64,000 bases of DNA from Pyrrhoderma lamaoense (lineage: Eukaryota; Basidiomycota; Agaricomycetes; Hymenochaetales; Hymenochaetaceae), in assembly GCA_002794735.1 (NCBI GenBank), contig NBAZ01000014.1, forward strand, positions 186,001 to 250,000, read 5' to 3'. The translations under genes and the position numbers were made by a program. Of this stretch, positions 29,131-41,467 are shown one piece after another. Numbering within the stretch: position 1 is the stretch's first letter; each line of letters opens with the position of its first letter. Below the pieces are notes generated by a model. It was not told the origin of the DNA and did not search any database. It was given only the letters and a program-made list of their open reading frames with translations.

Positions 29131-31419
29131 TCACAACTTCTCTGCTTCAACAGTCTGCCGAATTTCAGAGGTAATCTCTTGTGAGCGTGGCTTGATGACA
29201 CATTTAAACGGTTTAGGGTGCCTAAGGAATATGATTAACAAAGAGATAAAGTTCGATGGAAAGATACTAACCTGGCAAATTCTTCAACATATTCAACTTT
29301 CGGAGTTATGGGAATTCCATTTTCCCCAATAGCTTTTTTAATATTGAATGCTGAAAGGATGGAAGCAATGCCTATAAAAACCTATAGGACTTTAGGCTCA
29401 TCTTATAGGGTTTCCACAGCGACGTTATAGCTTACTGCTTTGTCCGCTAGATGTCTCCCAGAACAGATTCTAGATGAGAGTAGAAGAAAACTTAGTAAAC
29501 TAGAAGAAGCTATTACTTAGCCCATTGCTTACCTTCTCCCTATTCCGAACCCTATTTTAGCTGAGTCTAAAGGAGGTTCTTCGCCAGGAAGCGGAAGCCA
29601 TCGTTCGGGAATAAACTCGTCTGGCTTATCATATAGATTCGGATCTCTCAAAGCGGCCCTAAAGCTTAGATGAGATCTAAGGCTCGTACAAACGTGCGAC
29701 TAAATAACATACCACAGATTGGAGTACACTATAGTACCCTTTGGGATGAAGTAGCCTTTGTATATATCGTCTTCAGATAGGATATGCGCAATGGCTACAT
29801 GCATAAGTAAAGCGTAAGAAAACTATTCAATAAACGTAAGACAAGTTTGAATAATTACCAAAGGGAAGAACTATCTGCCATCTTACAGGTCCTTAGAATA
29901 TATACGTTCGACGTCACAAGAACCTATACATACCTCAAACACTCTTTCTGGATAGCCGCGATGTAGGGTAGGTTTGGTTGATCTGCTATCGTAGGAAGCC
30001 TATTCTTCCCAATAACCCTATCAAGTTCCTCTTGGCCGTGCTTCAATACTTCCGGATGCAGCACCATAGCAAGAATAAATGTAGTTAATACCGAAACAGT
30101 CTACAGTGATATAATATGTAAGTTGTGAGTGATAGTCAAAAAAACTATGACGGACGGTATCGGCTCCAGCTAGAAAAGAGACAAGTTGTTACACTATCAT
30201 ATCAGTAGTAATTTTCAACACGGTAAATGTGTTTACAGACCTCCGAAGGTGACTCCTAATACGTTTTTTATTGTATTTTCACCTGATATACTTCCTTCTT
30301 CAATTTTAGCTGATTCTATCATCTTACTTGCCAATGAGTTTATCGCAACCCCGTCCAACTGTACTCTACTAATCAGATGGGTAATACAAAGGGTTGACAC
30401 AAAACTCACTATCTCTTGTTTTGCTCTTGCATAAGGTCTGTTGAGCATTTCTTGGCCTAGTTCCCTACCCATTCTTATCAATTTTAAGAAATAAGTACCA
30501 GGAAGCCAGGGGGGTATGTGTTGAAGCCAAGGAAGCAGGTTAACAAGGAAAAATCCGCTCGCTTCTGCAGCGAGTCTGATACCTTCTTCAGCACCTTTGA
30601 CATAAGGATCATTCTTATCAGAGACTGAGTATTATCACCATTAATCCAGAGAGTTAATATATCCTTAAGAAGAAAACAGCGCTCACTGTCGTATCCGTAT
30701 GCTATTTTGAGTATAGAGCGCCCCGCTGAGCTACATTAATGACAATGCTATTAACTTTATATGCAACGATTAGAATGAATGTGGCGCATACTTTCTTACG
30801 TGCTCTACGAAATCATCGGGTGTGTTAAGCAAACCTTCCAGTAGTTTATGCGTAGACGATTCCAAAATTGGATAGTACTCTGGCACCACCGAGAGCTGAA
30901 GGTGTCTATGCAAAAGCTGTCTTGACTTCTTCAAGTTGTCTCCATAAGGAAACAGAGCTACAAACCAACTTGACCATTTGTTACTAGTGACGTATTTGAT
31001 GAATAGATACGTGAGGCTTAAGAAGCAAAAGAAACATACAGGTCAAGCATCATACTATTGGGTCTTGATGAGTATATACTTCCACGTTTTTCAAATAAGT
31101 CGACTATAACATCGTAAGAGTTCAAGAAAAGAATAGGAGTCCCAAAGCTTTGTACGAATACAATTGGCCCTTTTTTTTTGGTTAGCGACAGAAGACAGAC
31201 AAGTACAAGTGTTATATTACCATATACTCTCCCCCATTGCCTTGCTGTCTCCCACATATTAGCATGTCCAGTATCAAAGACATTGCCTATCAAAGGGTAC
31301 CCTCTGGGACCGGGAGGAGAAGATTGGATATCTTTATAGGTATTATTCTTCGACCTATATACTCGCAGTAGTCCCAACGCAAAAAGTACAACTGATACGT
31401 CAATTAGAAAAACGAGCAT
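29131..31419 (-). CDS. P450-1: cytochrome P450 monooxygenase, apparently intact
   Basis: Membrane-anchored heme-thiolate monooxygenase of the ER; substrate unknown. From the ATG at 31417-31419 there is an N-terminal helix (FLIDVSVVLFALGLL) and the hinge PPGPRGYPLIGN. The I-helix AGADT sits on a 14-nt exon near 30165. ExxR is KECLR, followed by PERW, the heme loop FGIGRR then ICSGRHLA (Ser instead of the common Pro after Cys, which the consensus tolerates), and the C-terminus IRQTVEAEKL at 29131. About 13-14 short exons share positions with the five paralogs here. The motif style resembles the OrdA/CYP64-like P450s common in basidiomycetes. A TATA box lies 119 bases upstream. Every exon I read is open. 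It is the most downstream copy of a tandem array with P450-2 and P450-3. Confidence 0.9.
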
Positions 31420-31537
31420 CTCCCACTACAGAGTCAGTTATGAGCGCAGTATCCAAGATGGTGGAACGACACTACGTTGTATAGTAGGTCCTATCCTAGA
31501 TGTATAAGCTCTGAGAAAGGGGAATCTCCAAGCGCGT

Positions 31538-31546
31538 CTTTTATAC
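31538..31546 (-). promoter_or_regulatory. TATA box of P450-1
   Basis: GTATAAAAG on the minus strand, 119 bases before the P450-1 ATG, the best TATA consensus in the cluster. Confidence 0.5.
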
Positions 31547-32641
31547 GGAGACAGGGAACGGCTTTTATGAAAAGTATAATGATATATTAACAAATGAAAT
31601 GTGTATGCATAGTCTGCGTGTTATTCGATATTATGTGGCTCCATATGATTGTAAGCATATCATGCATGTTTCTTTCCTAATATATCATCAGAGTTTCTCC
31701 GACTGTATTTTTGTCTGGGAGGGCTTTAGTATCAAAGGTCAAATTTATCCATCTATTCTAGTAAATAAAGATCTCAGCCATTTTAAAAATCAACGTTTCG
31801 ATCTTGGTACTCCTCTAAGAGAAAACTCAATATCGGGACATCATTGACTCTTCGGGGACCGTGAAGCGATACGAACCGGAATCCATCAGTAAGAAATAGA
31901 CAGTCATGTCGATATAGAGTGGTATTGCACGCACTTCAGAATGTCCTTTTCTGACTTCTGAGTAAACTGAACTAATAAGTAAAATCACATGAAAAGATTA
32001 CAATGATGTAAGCTTTCATTTTTACTCGTCTATGCCCCTAAATGGGTAGTTCTTTATTATTGTTTAACTCCCTTGCTGAAAGTTCGAGAAAAAACATCAA
32101 CGTACAAACTTGTTTAATGAGAATTAGCAACATTGTAATAATACTACTTATCATATCTATTACACAGTAATACCTTCGAAAGCTATCAAGGTTGATAATT
32201 CCATTGAGCCGCTGCAGATTTATGTGGGGTGGAGGCTTGATACACAACCCTCTTGTACGTCAATAGAAAGGATTAGCCATTTTAGTTCTATTATTAAGAT
32301 TAAGCACGGAAGTGCTCCGATATGCGTAGTCTATTCACTTTACACGTATAAGAAGTACTACTCGGCTTGGGCCATCTTTAACTGAGTTACAAAAGTTAAT
32401 GATCAGGGGAAAAGGGTGGGATACAATGGATCTTATGAATACGATACATATTGCCTTATATAATTTAATTTGGGTTCACCTTCTATATGTAGTATTTTCT
32501 CAGATAGATTATTCACATATATTGGCACAAAGGCCAGTAAACGATAATGATGCGAAGTAGTCTTATGTTTTTGAGTATCAATGCTTAAGTAAATAATTTT
32601 TCGGATCGACTATTACAACTTTGCAATGGTTCATTAGTGCA

Positions 32642-34911
32642 TTACTTCTCGGCTTCGACTGTCTGTCGGATCAAAGAAGCAATTTCTTGTGAGCGCGGCT
32701 TGATAGTACATTGAAAAGGTTTGGGATGCCTGTACGGAAATTGTATTTCTTAGTAAATACAACGAGTCTGGAGAGGGAAGTACCTACCTAATAAAGTGTT
32801 CAATATAATCAGCTTTGGGTGTGATGGGAGAGCCGTCATCCGCAATGGCTTTCTCAATATCAAATGTTGAAAGGATTGAGGCGATGGCTATGAAAACCTA
32901 TGATTTTCTGAATTGAGTATATTACGTGGCAGTTATTTGTGATAAATCATTACAGAATTATTTGCCAAGTGTCGTCCTGAACAGATTCTAGAATAAACTC
33001 TGAGAGTGGTAGAATTGTCAAGCCAATTTCTTTACTTACCGTCGCCCTATTCCAAATCCTATATTACTAAGGTCCAAGGAGGATCCTCACCTGGTACCGT
33101 AAGCCAGCGCTCAGGGATAAACTCGTCTGGGTCAGAATAGACATTTGGATCTCTCGAGGCAGCCCTTACAGTAAGTTAGTTGAAATTAATATGTTAGGTA
33201 GTCGAATCATACCAAAGATTAGAAAACACCATAGTACCCTTTGGTATAAAGTAGCCTTCATATATGTCATCTTCAGATGCACTATGTGCGGCAGCTACAA
33301 GTCACATCGGATTATCTGCTTTGACCATAAATACACACCAGACCTTTGCTTACCAAAAGGGACCACAGTTTGCCACCTTAGGTTGTATAGACAGAGCTAC
33401 AATGAATATTATTGTGTAAACATGTATCGATGCTCTGCGCACCTTAGGCATTCTTTTTGGATTGCATTGATATAAGGCAGATTCGGCTTATCTGCCATCG
33501 TCGGAAGAGTGTTCTTTCCAATGACTCTATCCAATTCCTCTTGTCCACTCTTTACAACTTCCGGATGCAGGACCATAGCAAGAATAAATGTGATTAAGAC
33601 TGATACAGTCTGCAACGCGATGTAAGCCTTAAGCATAGAGCCGCTTGAAAACATGGATAACATACTGAATCTGCTCCAGCTAAGAACAATAGCGTGTTAA
33701 TTCGACGAAGGGTTTATTAGTAACGTACCAACAAACCTGCATAAGATACAGCAGCTACGTCTTTTATGACGTCCTCATCTATTATATTCCCATCCGAGTC
33801 TCGACACGACTCAAGTAGCTTGCTTATCATTGAGGTACTCGCAATCCCTTCCGACTGTGGTATATCAATTAAAGAAAGAATATTGTGGCAATGGATAAAT
33901 CCAGAACATACTATCTCCCGTTTTGCTCTTTCATATGGCTTGTTGCGTATTTCTTCGCCTATCTCTCTTCCAGCCCTCGCAATTTCCAAAAAATGAGTAC
34001 CAGGCAACCAAGAGGGTAGGTACTGAAGCCATGGAAGCAGATTTACAAGAAAAAATCCTTCTGCTTCAGCAACCAGGCTTAATCCCTTCTCAGCATTAGC
34101 AACGTAGGGATCATTTTTGTCTAAAACTTGTGGATGTCATTCTTCAAGCGATGAGTCGAGTAATTAAGAGCTTACTGTCATATCCGTAAGTAATTTTAAG
34201 AATTGATCTGCCTGCTGAGCTACAACGACAGAAAGTTTAGAAGGATGACGTTTGCTAGGTCAAACAAGCTACGAACTTTCGTATGTGCTCTCTGAAATTT
34301 TGTGGAGAGCTGAGTAAATCTTCAAGTAACATATGTGTAGTCGTCTCCTGAACCTGATAATACTCTGGAACTGCTGATATCTGTAGGTGACGATGTAGCA
34401 GTTGTCTTGACTTTCTTAGCTTTTCCCCATAAGGGAAGAGTGAAACAAGCCAGTCCGGCCAGCCACCGCTGAAAGAAGTTTCAATGTCATACTGTGATGA
34501 AGCGCCATAGTATAAAGATTACAAACAGATTGAGCATCACATTCTCTGGTCTCGATGAATATATATTTCCGCGCTTTTCAAAGAGATCCACTATAACATC
34601 GTAAGAGTTCAGAAACAACATTGGAGTTCCTAGATTCTCTATATATACAAGTGGGCCTTTTCAATAAATTAGAAGAAGGCGTGAAAGACGAAATACGATG
34701 AAAGCAAAATACCATATTTCTTTCCCCACTCTCTTGCCTTTTCCCACATATTCTCGTGAGACAAGTCTAGTATATTGCCTACCAGGGGTAGTCTCTTTGG
34801 GCCGGGAGGAGCAGAATAGAATGACTTTTCATTTTTTTCCCTAAGCTTGAATAGTTGCAAAACAGCCAGCGCACAAAGGACAGCTGTTGCATCGATAAGA
34901 TATATGTGCAT
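32642..34911 (-). CDS. P450-2: cytochrome P450 with one frameshift before the heme loop
   Basis: Same family and exon plan as P450-1. Start ATG at 34909-34911 (MHIYLIDATAVLCALAVL); an in-frame TTG six codons upstream is not used. Hinge PPGPKRLPLVGN, 14-nt exon with AGADS for the I-helix, KECLR, PERW, and heme peptide ICSGRHLA on its own exon; stop at 32642-32644 after RQTVEAEK. In the exon ending with FGIGRR, the sequence after GEDPP reads CCTCCTTGG where the paralogs have CCTCCTTTA or CCCCCTTTGG. One T is missing (about 33074-33080), the literal frame hits a stop within five codons, and the right frame resumes immediately. The result is either a pseudogene or a homopolymer consensus error; the rest is well preserved. 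Confidence 0.85.
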
Positions 34912-36214
34912 CTCTTGTTGTGTTATCAAGTATTATATACAGAGAGAATAACGCAAACCATCTTTAAATAAGAAAAACAAGAATAACTCGAATTCTGGGA
35001 AAGAATTATTGCCGCCAAGTACCTGGCAGAATTGTCCCTTCTTGTGATCCTATAGAGATAACTAGCAATAAATGCGTAATATCTAAGCTATATCCAACGC
35101 CGCCGGAATGTTACAAATGCTTACAGCTTGTCATTATAGCAATTGCATATGGCAGAAGATATTATAATTGATGAGCTTCCTTTTCTTTGAATGCACGTTC
35201 CCTTCTTAACTCCATAAATGTGTGATAGAGTTTCGATGACTTCCATAAGTGTATGTCAATGGCTGCCAACTTGCCATATCCGAGGCTTCGGATATAATAA
35301 CATTGTATCACATTTCACGAAGCATTCCTTACGAGTCAGGCAAACCTGCGAGGATTTGTTGGGCCTATGTTGATTAAGTTCCTTCCCACAGGCCAGTGAC
35401 GAAGACCAAACTGCCAAATGTGATATCAAAAATTTACTGGCTATATCGGCGTGATCATCGTCATACCGCTCAAGGCCAAATTACCCCTAGTGATAAGTAG
35501 GTAATACATAAATATCCGTATTGCCTGTGTCCCGCTTACGCAGCCAATTTCCTTTGAAAGGGCGCGACCGAGAAAGAAAGAAAGATAACATCTTCATGAC
35601 ATTTTGTTAAACCTTAGCCATGCGAAAGATCGAAAGAATTATTATACCGGACAACCCGATACTACCATTTTCGTCTGTGAACTCTATATTTCCGATATAC
35701 AACTCAAGATTACGATGGGAATAAGCAATTATTCAATGTGCATCAAAGTTAGAGACCGTAAAACGAGCCAATGAAAACGATGGAATGTAGTCATGTATAT
35801 ATATTTAAATTATTGTTCGATTATTAAGAAGCTTAAGAGCAATTACTCTCATACCTTCCGCAATTGTTAACGTCGATCGTGGCCCTGGCATCATCCAAAC
35901 AAGCGCATCCGAAATAATTCAGCTTCAAAGGTACCCGCTCATAATTACCTTCTTTCAGACGCCGATTAGTCCTGGGTATCTTTAGAGTGTACGTATTTCT
36001 CAAGAGATTTAAAGGCATTTTCCTGCAATTATATATTTTTAAGACTTGAGAGAAGTGAGACTTTACCGTATCCGATATCTAATCGAAGTTTTCCTCTGGT
36101 AGATGTAATATATATATATATATATAATACACCTTTATACTTTTAAATTCGGTACTACAAGACACTTTTGAAGTTTTACTCTTCTATCAAAACTGCTGTA
36201 TTAACTCCATTTTA
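34912..36214. other. Spacer between P450-2 and P450-3
   Basis: Holds the P450-2 promoter (TATTTAAA on the minus strand near 34965), a TA microsatellite near 36107-36126 and, on the minus strand at 35833-36018, a 61-codon open frame with four cysteines (FGCACLDDARATIDVNNCG) that could be a small Cys-rich peptide or chance. No other gene seen. Confidence 0.4.
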
Positions 36215-38501
36215 CTACAAACTCTCCGATTCAACTGCTTGCAAAACTAGAGTAGCAATTTCTTTCGAGCGTGGCTTAATAGCACACTGAAATGGCTTTG
36301 GATGCCTGTGCCGTTTCAATGCCTTTGTAAGTAAACAATAAGGATAAGAGTATAACATACCTGACGAAACTCTCGAGATACTCGACTTTCGGAGTGATAG
36401 GAGTTCCATCATCTAGATTAGCCTTCTCTATATCAAATGCCGAAAGGACTGAAGCAATGAATATGAAGATCTACATGGGTTTCCAAAATTGGTTGAGTAT
36501 TTATGTCTATCCCTGGGTTTTAGTTCGAATACCGCATGTGCTTACAGTGTTAGAGGCTATATGTCTTCCTGGACAAATTCTAATAAAGGGTGCATTAAAG
36601 ATTAGTTAGAATCGATAATCTACTTTACCTACCGCCTCCCTATGCCGAATCCAATTCTGTCAATATCCAAAGGGGGCTTCTCCTCCGGGCCTGGAAGCCA
36701 GCGTTCAGGGATAAACTCATCCGGTCTATAGTATAAATTTGAGTCCCTCGAAGCGGCCCTGTTTCAACAAAAATTCAGTATTCGATCCCTAGTATGTATA
36801 ATCATAGTGGTACCATAAATTAGAATACACTATAGTATCCCTGGGAACGAAGTATTCATCATATATGTCATCTTCAGATGCGCTATGTGCAACACCTACA
36901 CTTTTGGTATATTTAGAACACGACTAGAAAGTGTGATGCTTATTAAATATTACCAAGGGGAACGACAGTTTGCCATCTTGTGATTCATATAAGTCAATTC
37001 AAGAGAGTTTATTGCAGTCTAATAATTGTATACCTTAAGCATTCCTTCTGAATTGCAGCGATGTAAGGTAGTTGTGCCTGATCCTTCATGGTAGGAAGAA
37101 TATTCTTCCCCAGAACTCTGTCTAATTCTTCTTGTCCACGCTTCATGACGTCCGGATGCAATACCATAGCAAGAATAAATGTGCCACAAACTGAGACAAT
37201 CTATAGCCGAATATAAATTGGAGTTGATAATGAGTGAGAAAGGGCATACGGTGTCAGTACCAGCTTAAAATTAAGATAGAGTATATCAGATTACGAAATC
37301 ACGGGATAAAAATATGATTATTTGAAAGCGAACCTCCATAGATAGAACCCGCTACATTTTTTATGATTTCTTCGTCTACTACAGTTCCATCGTCACTCAT
37401 TAGAGATCCAAGGAGTTTACCAATCATCGAATTATTTGCTTTTCCATTCATCTATATATAGTACATTAGTCGAGAGATGACCTGCAATGATACAAAGTCG
37501 GACCCACAATTTCCCGCTTTGCCCATGCATATGGTTTGTTGCGCATCTCATCACACACAACTCTCCCGTCACTTGATATCTTTTGAAAATCAGTGCCTGG
37601 AAACCATGATGGTAAGTGTCGGAGCCAAGGAAATAAGTTAACAAGGAAAAATCCTTCGGTCTCGGAGAAGTTGCGGTTTCCTCTCTCAGCAATGGCGACG
37701 TAGGGATCATTTATATCCAGAACTATGGACAAGTAGTGAAGTAACCTCGTTGGAAATAATGCAACCACGTACTATCATATCCGTAAGTTATTTTCAGAAT
37801 AGATCTACTTGCAAACCTAGATAATGACAAATGTCGAAAGTTTAGTATTATATCGCTCTTTGTTAATCATGTACATACATCCTCGTATGCACCCTGAAGT
37901 CTTGGGGAGACACTGATAAGTTCTGAAGTAACTTATGTGCAGAAGCCTCCTGGTTGAATAGTAGTCTGGTACTACTGATACCTGCAAGTATCGATACATT
38001 AGCCTCCTCGACTCTCTTAACCTATCTCCATATGGTAAGAGTGTTACAGCCCATTTTGACCATCCACCTCTGGATAAATAGCGTTTACAATGGAAACAGG
38101 AGAATTAAAATTAGAAAGCATACAGTTCAAACATCACGCTCGCCGGTCTCGAGGAGTATATGTTCCCACGCTTATCAAATAGTTCCACAATAGCATCATA
38201 AGAGTTCAAAAATAGTATAGGGATTCCCAGATTCTCTACAAAGACAAAAGGGCCTATCGGTAGCTCAGCAACAAAGGACAGCAGAGTGAAAGATAGTTGT
38301 TACCATATTTTCTTCCCCATTGTCTTGCAGCTTCCCACCTATTATCATGGGACAGATCGAAAAAGTTTCCTATAACAGGCACCCCTTCGGGCCAGGTGGA
38401 AAAGGGTGTGCTTTCTTCTGACTTTTCCATCTTAGCTTTAACAGCTGTAGCAGAGTCGCAGCGCAGAGTACTGTTAATACTTCAACTAAATGCATGAGCA
38501 T
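36215..38501 (-). pseudogene. P450-3: cytochrome P450 with two frameshifts
   Basis: Third tandem copy. ATG at 38499-38501 (MLMHLVEVLTVLCAATLLQLL). The hinge reads PPGPKG, then the frame breaks because a G run is one base short at about 38382-38385; one base restores VPVIGNFFDLS. A second break lies near 37951-37955, where YYS must gain one base to continue as QEASAHKLLQNL; a C run one base short explains it. Elsewhere all motifs are present: AGTDT on a 14-nt exon, KECLR, PERW, FGIGRR with ICPGRH, and C-terminus LQAVESESL ending at 36215. Both lesions are homopolymer contractions, so they may be consensus errors. It is divergent from FMO-1, with about 1.17 kb of shared promoter. Confidence 0.75.
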
Positions 38502-38612
38502 TTCTTTATTCCTATCGACTTCAAAGAGGGAGTGTGTATGATGCAAAGTCACAGTAGGGTAGGGTTTCTCAAAGTGCTGACTATTCCTATATCAAAGAAG
38601 TGTGTGAACGTG

Positions 38613-38621
38613 CCTTATATA
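38613..38621 (-). promoter_or_regulatory. TATA box of P450-3
   Basis: TATATAAGG on the minus strand, about 112 bases before the P450-3 ATG, in the promoter shared with FMO-1. Confidence 0.4.
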
Positions 38622-39590
38622 CAAAATATTAATGGGTTTTTTCAAGTAAAAATTATCATGAATTGACCGTCGTATATGCTTATGGTTAAGAACTGCCTCG
38701 ATCGGAAGTGGGGTAGCGTAAGTACTCTGATGATCTTATGATGCTCCTATTTACTTCAAGTTCTTCTCCTTTTGTGGCTGAAAGTATTTGTATTATTTTA
38801 TTGTAATTACCACAGGAGCTTATCATGGCGTATTAGAAACATAACAACTTGAATACTTTCAACTTTGTTGCAGAACTTCTATGGTATAGTCCATGTTTCC
38901 AATCGCATCCTGTCTACATGAGAAACGTATCAATACGATGCTAAGTAGGATGCCGATGAGAGTAAAATGGCTAGTTCACCTACTTCAGCTTGACTAAATA
39001 GCCGGATTTTCGAGTAAAGTTGGAAAAATACAAAAACCATTAGAGTTAGATTGATACTTACATTTCACTAATCCCGGTTTACGTACACACAGTCCTAGCC
39101 GAAACTAGAAGGTGGGAACAAAGTGATCCAAGTGTACTTGTTTTTAGACAAATTCACTCAGCTTACTAAATCTTACTAATAATCAATCGTTATCATACTG
39201 CGAAAAATCCCGTAAAATAAAACATGCTCCATTCATCGAAGCTACGCATTAATAATCTTATCATCGTTTCGGATTGGCGAAGTATCTAATAAGACTACTT
39301 CCTACAGATCCAGTACAGATTACAAAAGTCATCCAACTTTTAGCACCATATTATTTCTTCGTTCGAATTCTGTACATGAGCTTCCCCGTTTTTGCAGGTT
39401 CACAGAATGATCATGCCGTCCATCTTCTCCCGCTCAAGATCGGACTTCGTTCAACCTTGGTAGTAACGGCATCCACTTGCACATATCTGAAAAATAACAT
39501 TTGTAGATAATGGCTATGGAGATTTGATCCGTGTGTAATTGCTGCATGTGTATGCAGGGCTACTTGCCCAATGCAGTATATGAGAAACTT

Positions 39591-39597
39591 TATAAAG
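39591..39597 (+). promoter_or_regulatory. TATA box of FMO-1
   Basis: TATAAAG on the plus strand, about 80 bases before the FMO-1 ATG. Confidence 0.45.
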
Positions 39598-39675
39598 CTC
39601 AACATCTACGATTATATTGGACCAGCCTAGTCCATTCTTCCTCACTTGTCCTTGTACAGGAAAACAGAGCTTACC

Positions 39676-41467
39676 ATGTCAAAACCCAAGTTTACCGTTG
39701 CTATCTGGTTCGTTTCTCCAATATACATGTCCTATAAATTGCCTCATACGCTTTACAGTGGTGGAGGACTTGCTGGCGTAACTGCAGCCATCTCCATATC
39801 CCATTTTTCCTCAGAACGAAAGGATATTCATGTCAATATCTACGAAGCAGTGCATGAATTCCAGGACATAGGTGCAGGAATTGCTATGTGGCTTCGACCG
39901 TGGAAGGTCATGAAAAACTTGGGACTTGCCAAGCATTTACGGAAGATTGCAGATGTCCCAGAACCAGAGACAAAGCCAGGTTTACTGTTTTTTGATATCC
40001 CTATGCTAAAAATCTGACTTCTTAAAAAGGTTTAGCTTTCGAGTTACGAAAGTCAGATCAACCAAAGGGTGTTTCTTTTTACAATGTAGTGGCTCCGTGT
40101 ATGTACTTGGTTCATTGGCTAATCATATACAATTTAATATTGTTAACTCTTTAGTTGGTAATCTTACATTTCACCGAGCGGAGCTATTGAATTGTCTAGC
40201 TGAACAGATAGACCGCGAGATAACTACTGTACATTTTTCGAAGCGCGTAGTCTCGTATGATCTACCTTCCACAGACAACAAAACCTCTCCTATCAGACTT
40301 TTTTTCAGCGATGGCACATCAGCTGAATGTGACCTTCTGATTGGTGCGGATGGAATTCATTCTTCTACACGCCATAGACTCCTCGAATTGGTTGCTCAGG
40401 ATATTGAAGAAAGTGGGATCGAGATGAGTAAGGTTCAAGCATCGAAACTACGTGGAATGAAGGATCATGTATGGAGTGGAAGTTTCGCTTATCGTGGTAT
40501 CATCTCTCGTGAGGAACTAATGAAACTCAACAAAACTCACAGGGTGTTAGAAGCTGGTCAGAATGTAAGTCGCAATAAGATGATATTTATGTGTTAGGCT
40601 CATCCAATTTCGTATATAATTTTAGTACATGGGAAAGGATAAAGTAGCTGCTTCAGTTTGTCTCTGTGCCATTTTTAACCTATTTAATCTGCAGCATATT
40701 ATAGCGTATCCCATCCAGAAGGGTAGACTTGTTAACGTGGTAGCGTTCTGTTCTAGACCGGAGATGGAAGGAACGCCTTATGAAGGGAGGATATCGAAAA
40801 TATGTACACAGAATGAACTCGTTGAGCAATTCAAGGGATGGGAAGAAGAGGTGCAGCATATGCTACAGGTATTTATAACTTCAAGATTCTCGGGAAGCAT
40901 ATTCGCGAGCTCTATATTTAAATCTCCAGTGTATAAAAAATCCGTCAAGATGGGCCGTGTGTACGGTCAAAGGTCTTCCGACTTCGGTTCATGATCGTGT
41001 AGTCTTGATAGGAGATGCAGTAAGTTCATGGATGTATGACTTATGTATTGAAAAAGAATCTAAATTTAATTTGAGTTTAGGCTCACGCAATGACTCCACA
41101 TCAAGGATCTGGAGCTGGACAAGCGTTTGAAGACGTCTACATCCTTGGAGCTCTTATTGCCCATCCTCTCACAACAAGGGATACACTGTCTACTGTCCTA
41201 AAGATACATGAATCTATTCGCCTTCCACACGCGAACGATGTGATGAATCGCTCACGCAAGAGTGGAAAACTGTATGAGTTCGGACTTCCAGAATACGCTG
41301 CTCTTGACAAAGAAATCAATGATCCAGAACTGCTCTCTGGTCTTGGAGAAGCAATACGTGATGTCTGGAAGTGGGCTTGGACAACGGATATCGATGACGA
41401 CAAAACACGAGCAATCAATATCCTAGAGAAGACTGTAGGATCAAAGGTTAATAGGAGTAAGCTTTAA
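39676..41467 (+). CDS. FMO-1: FAD-dependent aromatic monooxygenase (salicylate hydroxylase-like)
   Basis: Class A flavoprotein monooxygenase, of the group that hydroxylates aromatic rings with NAD(P)H and O2; substrate unknown. Eight exons fit in frame: 39676-39707, 39759-39979, 40030-40098, 40155-40564, 40626-40643, 40695-40868, 40930-41019 and 41081-41467. The FAD-binding motif is CGGGLAGVTAAI (split by intron 1), the DG motif is GADGIHSSTR, and the GD motif is GDAAHAMTPHQGSGAGQ (split by intron 7). Exon 5 has only 18 nt and codes for YMGKDK. Length is about 465 residues, normal for the group. It is divergently paired with P450-3, and FMO-2 is a close paralog with identical exon layout. No frame damage. 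A role with the neighbouring P450s and SDRs in aromatic or terpenoid oxidation is inferred from clustering. Confidence 0.92.
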
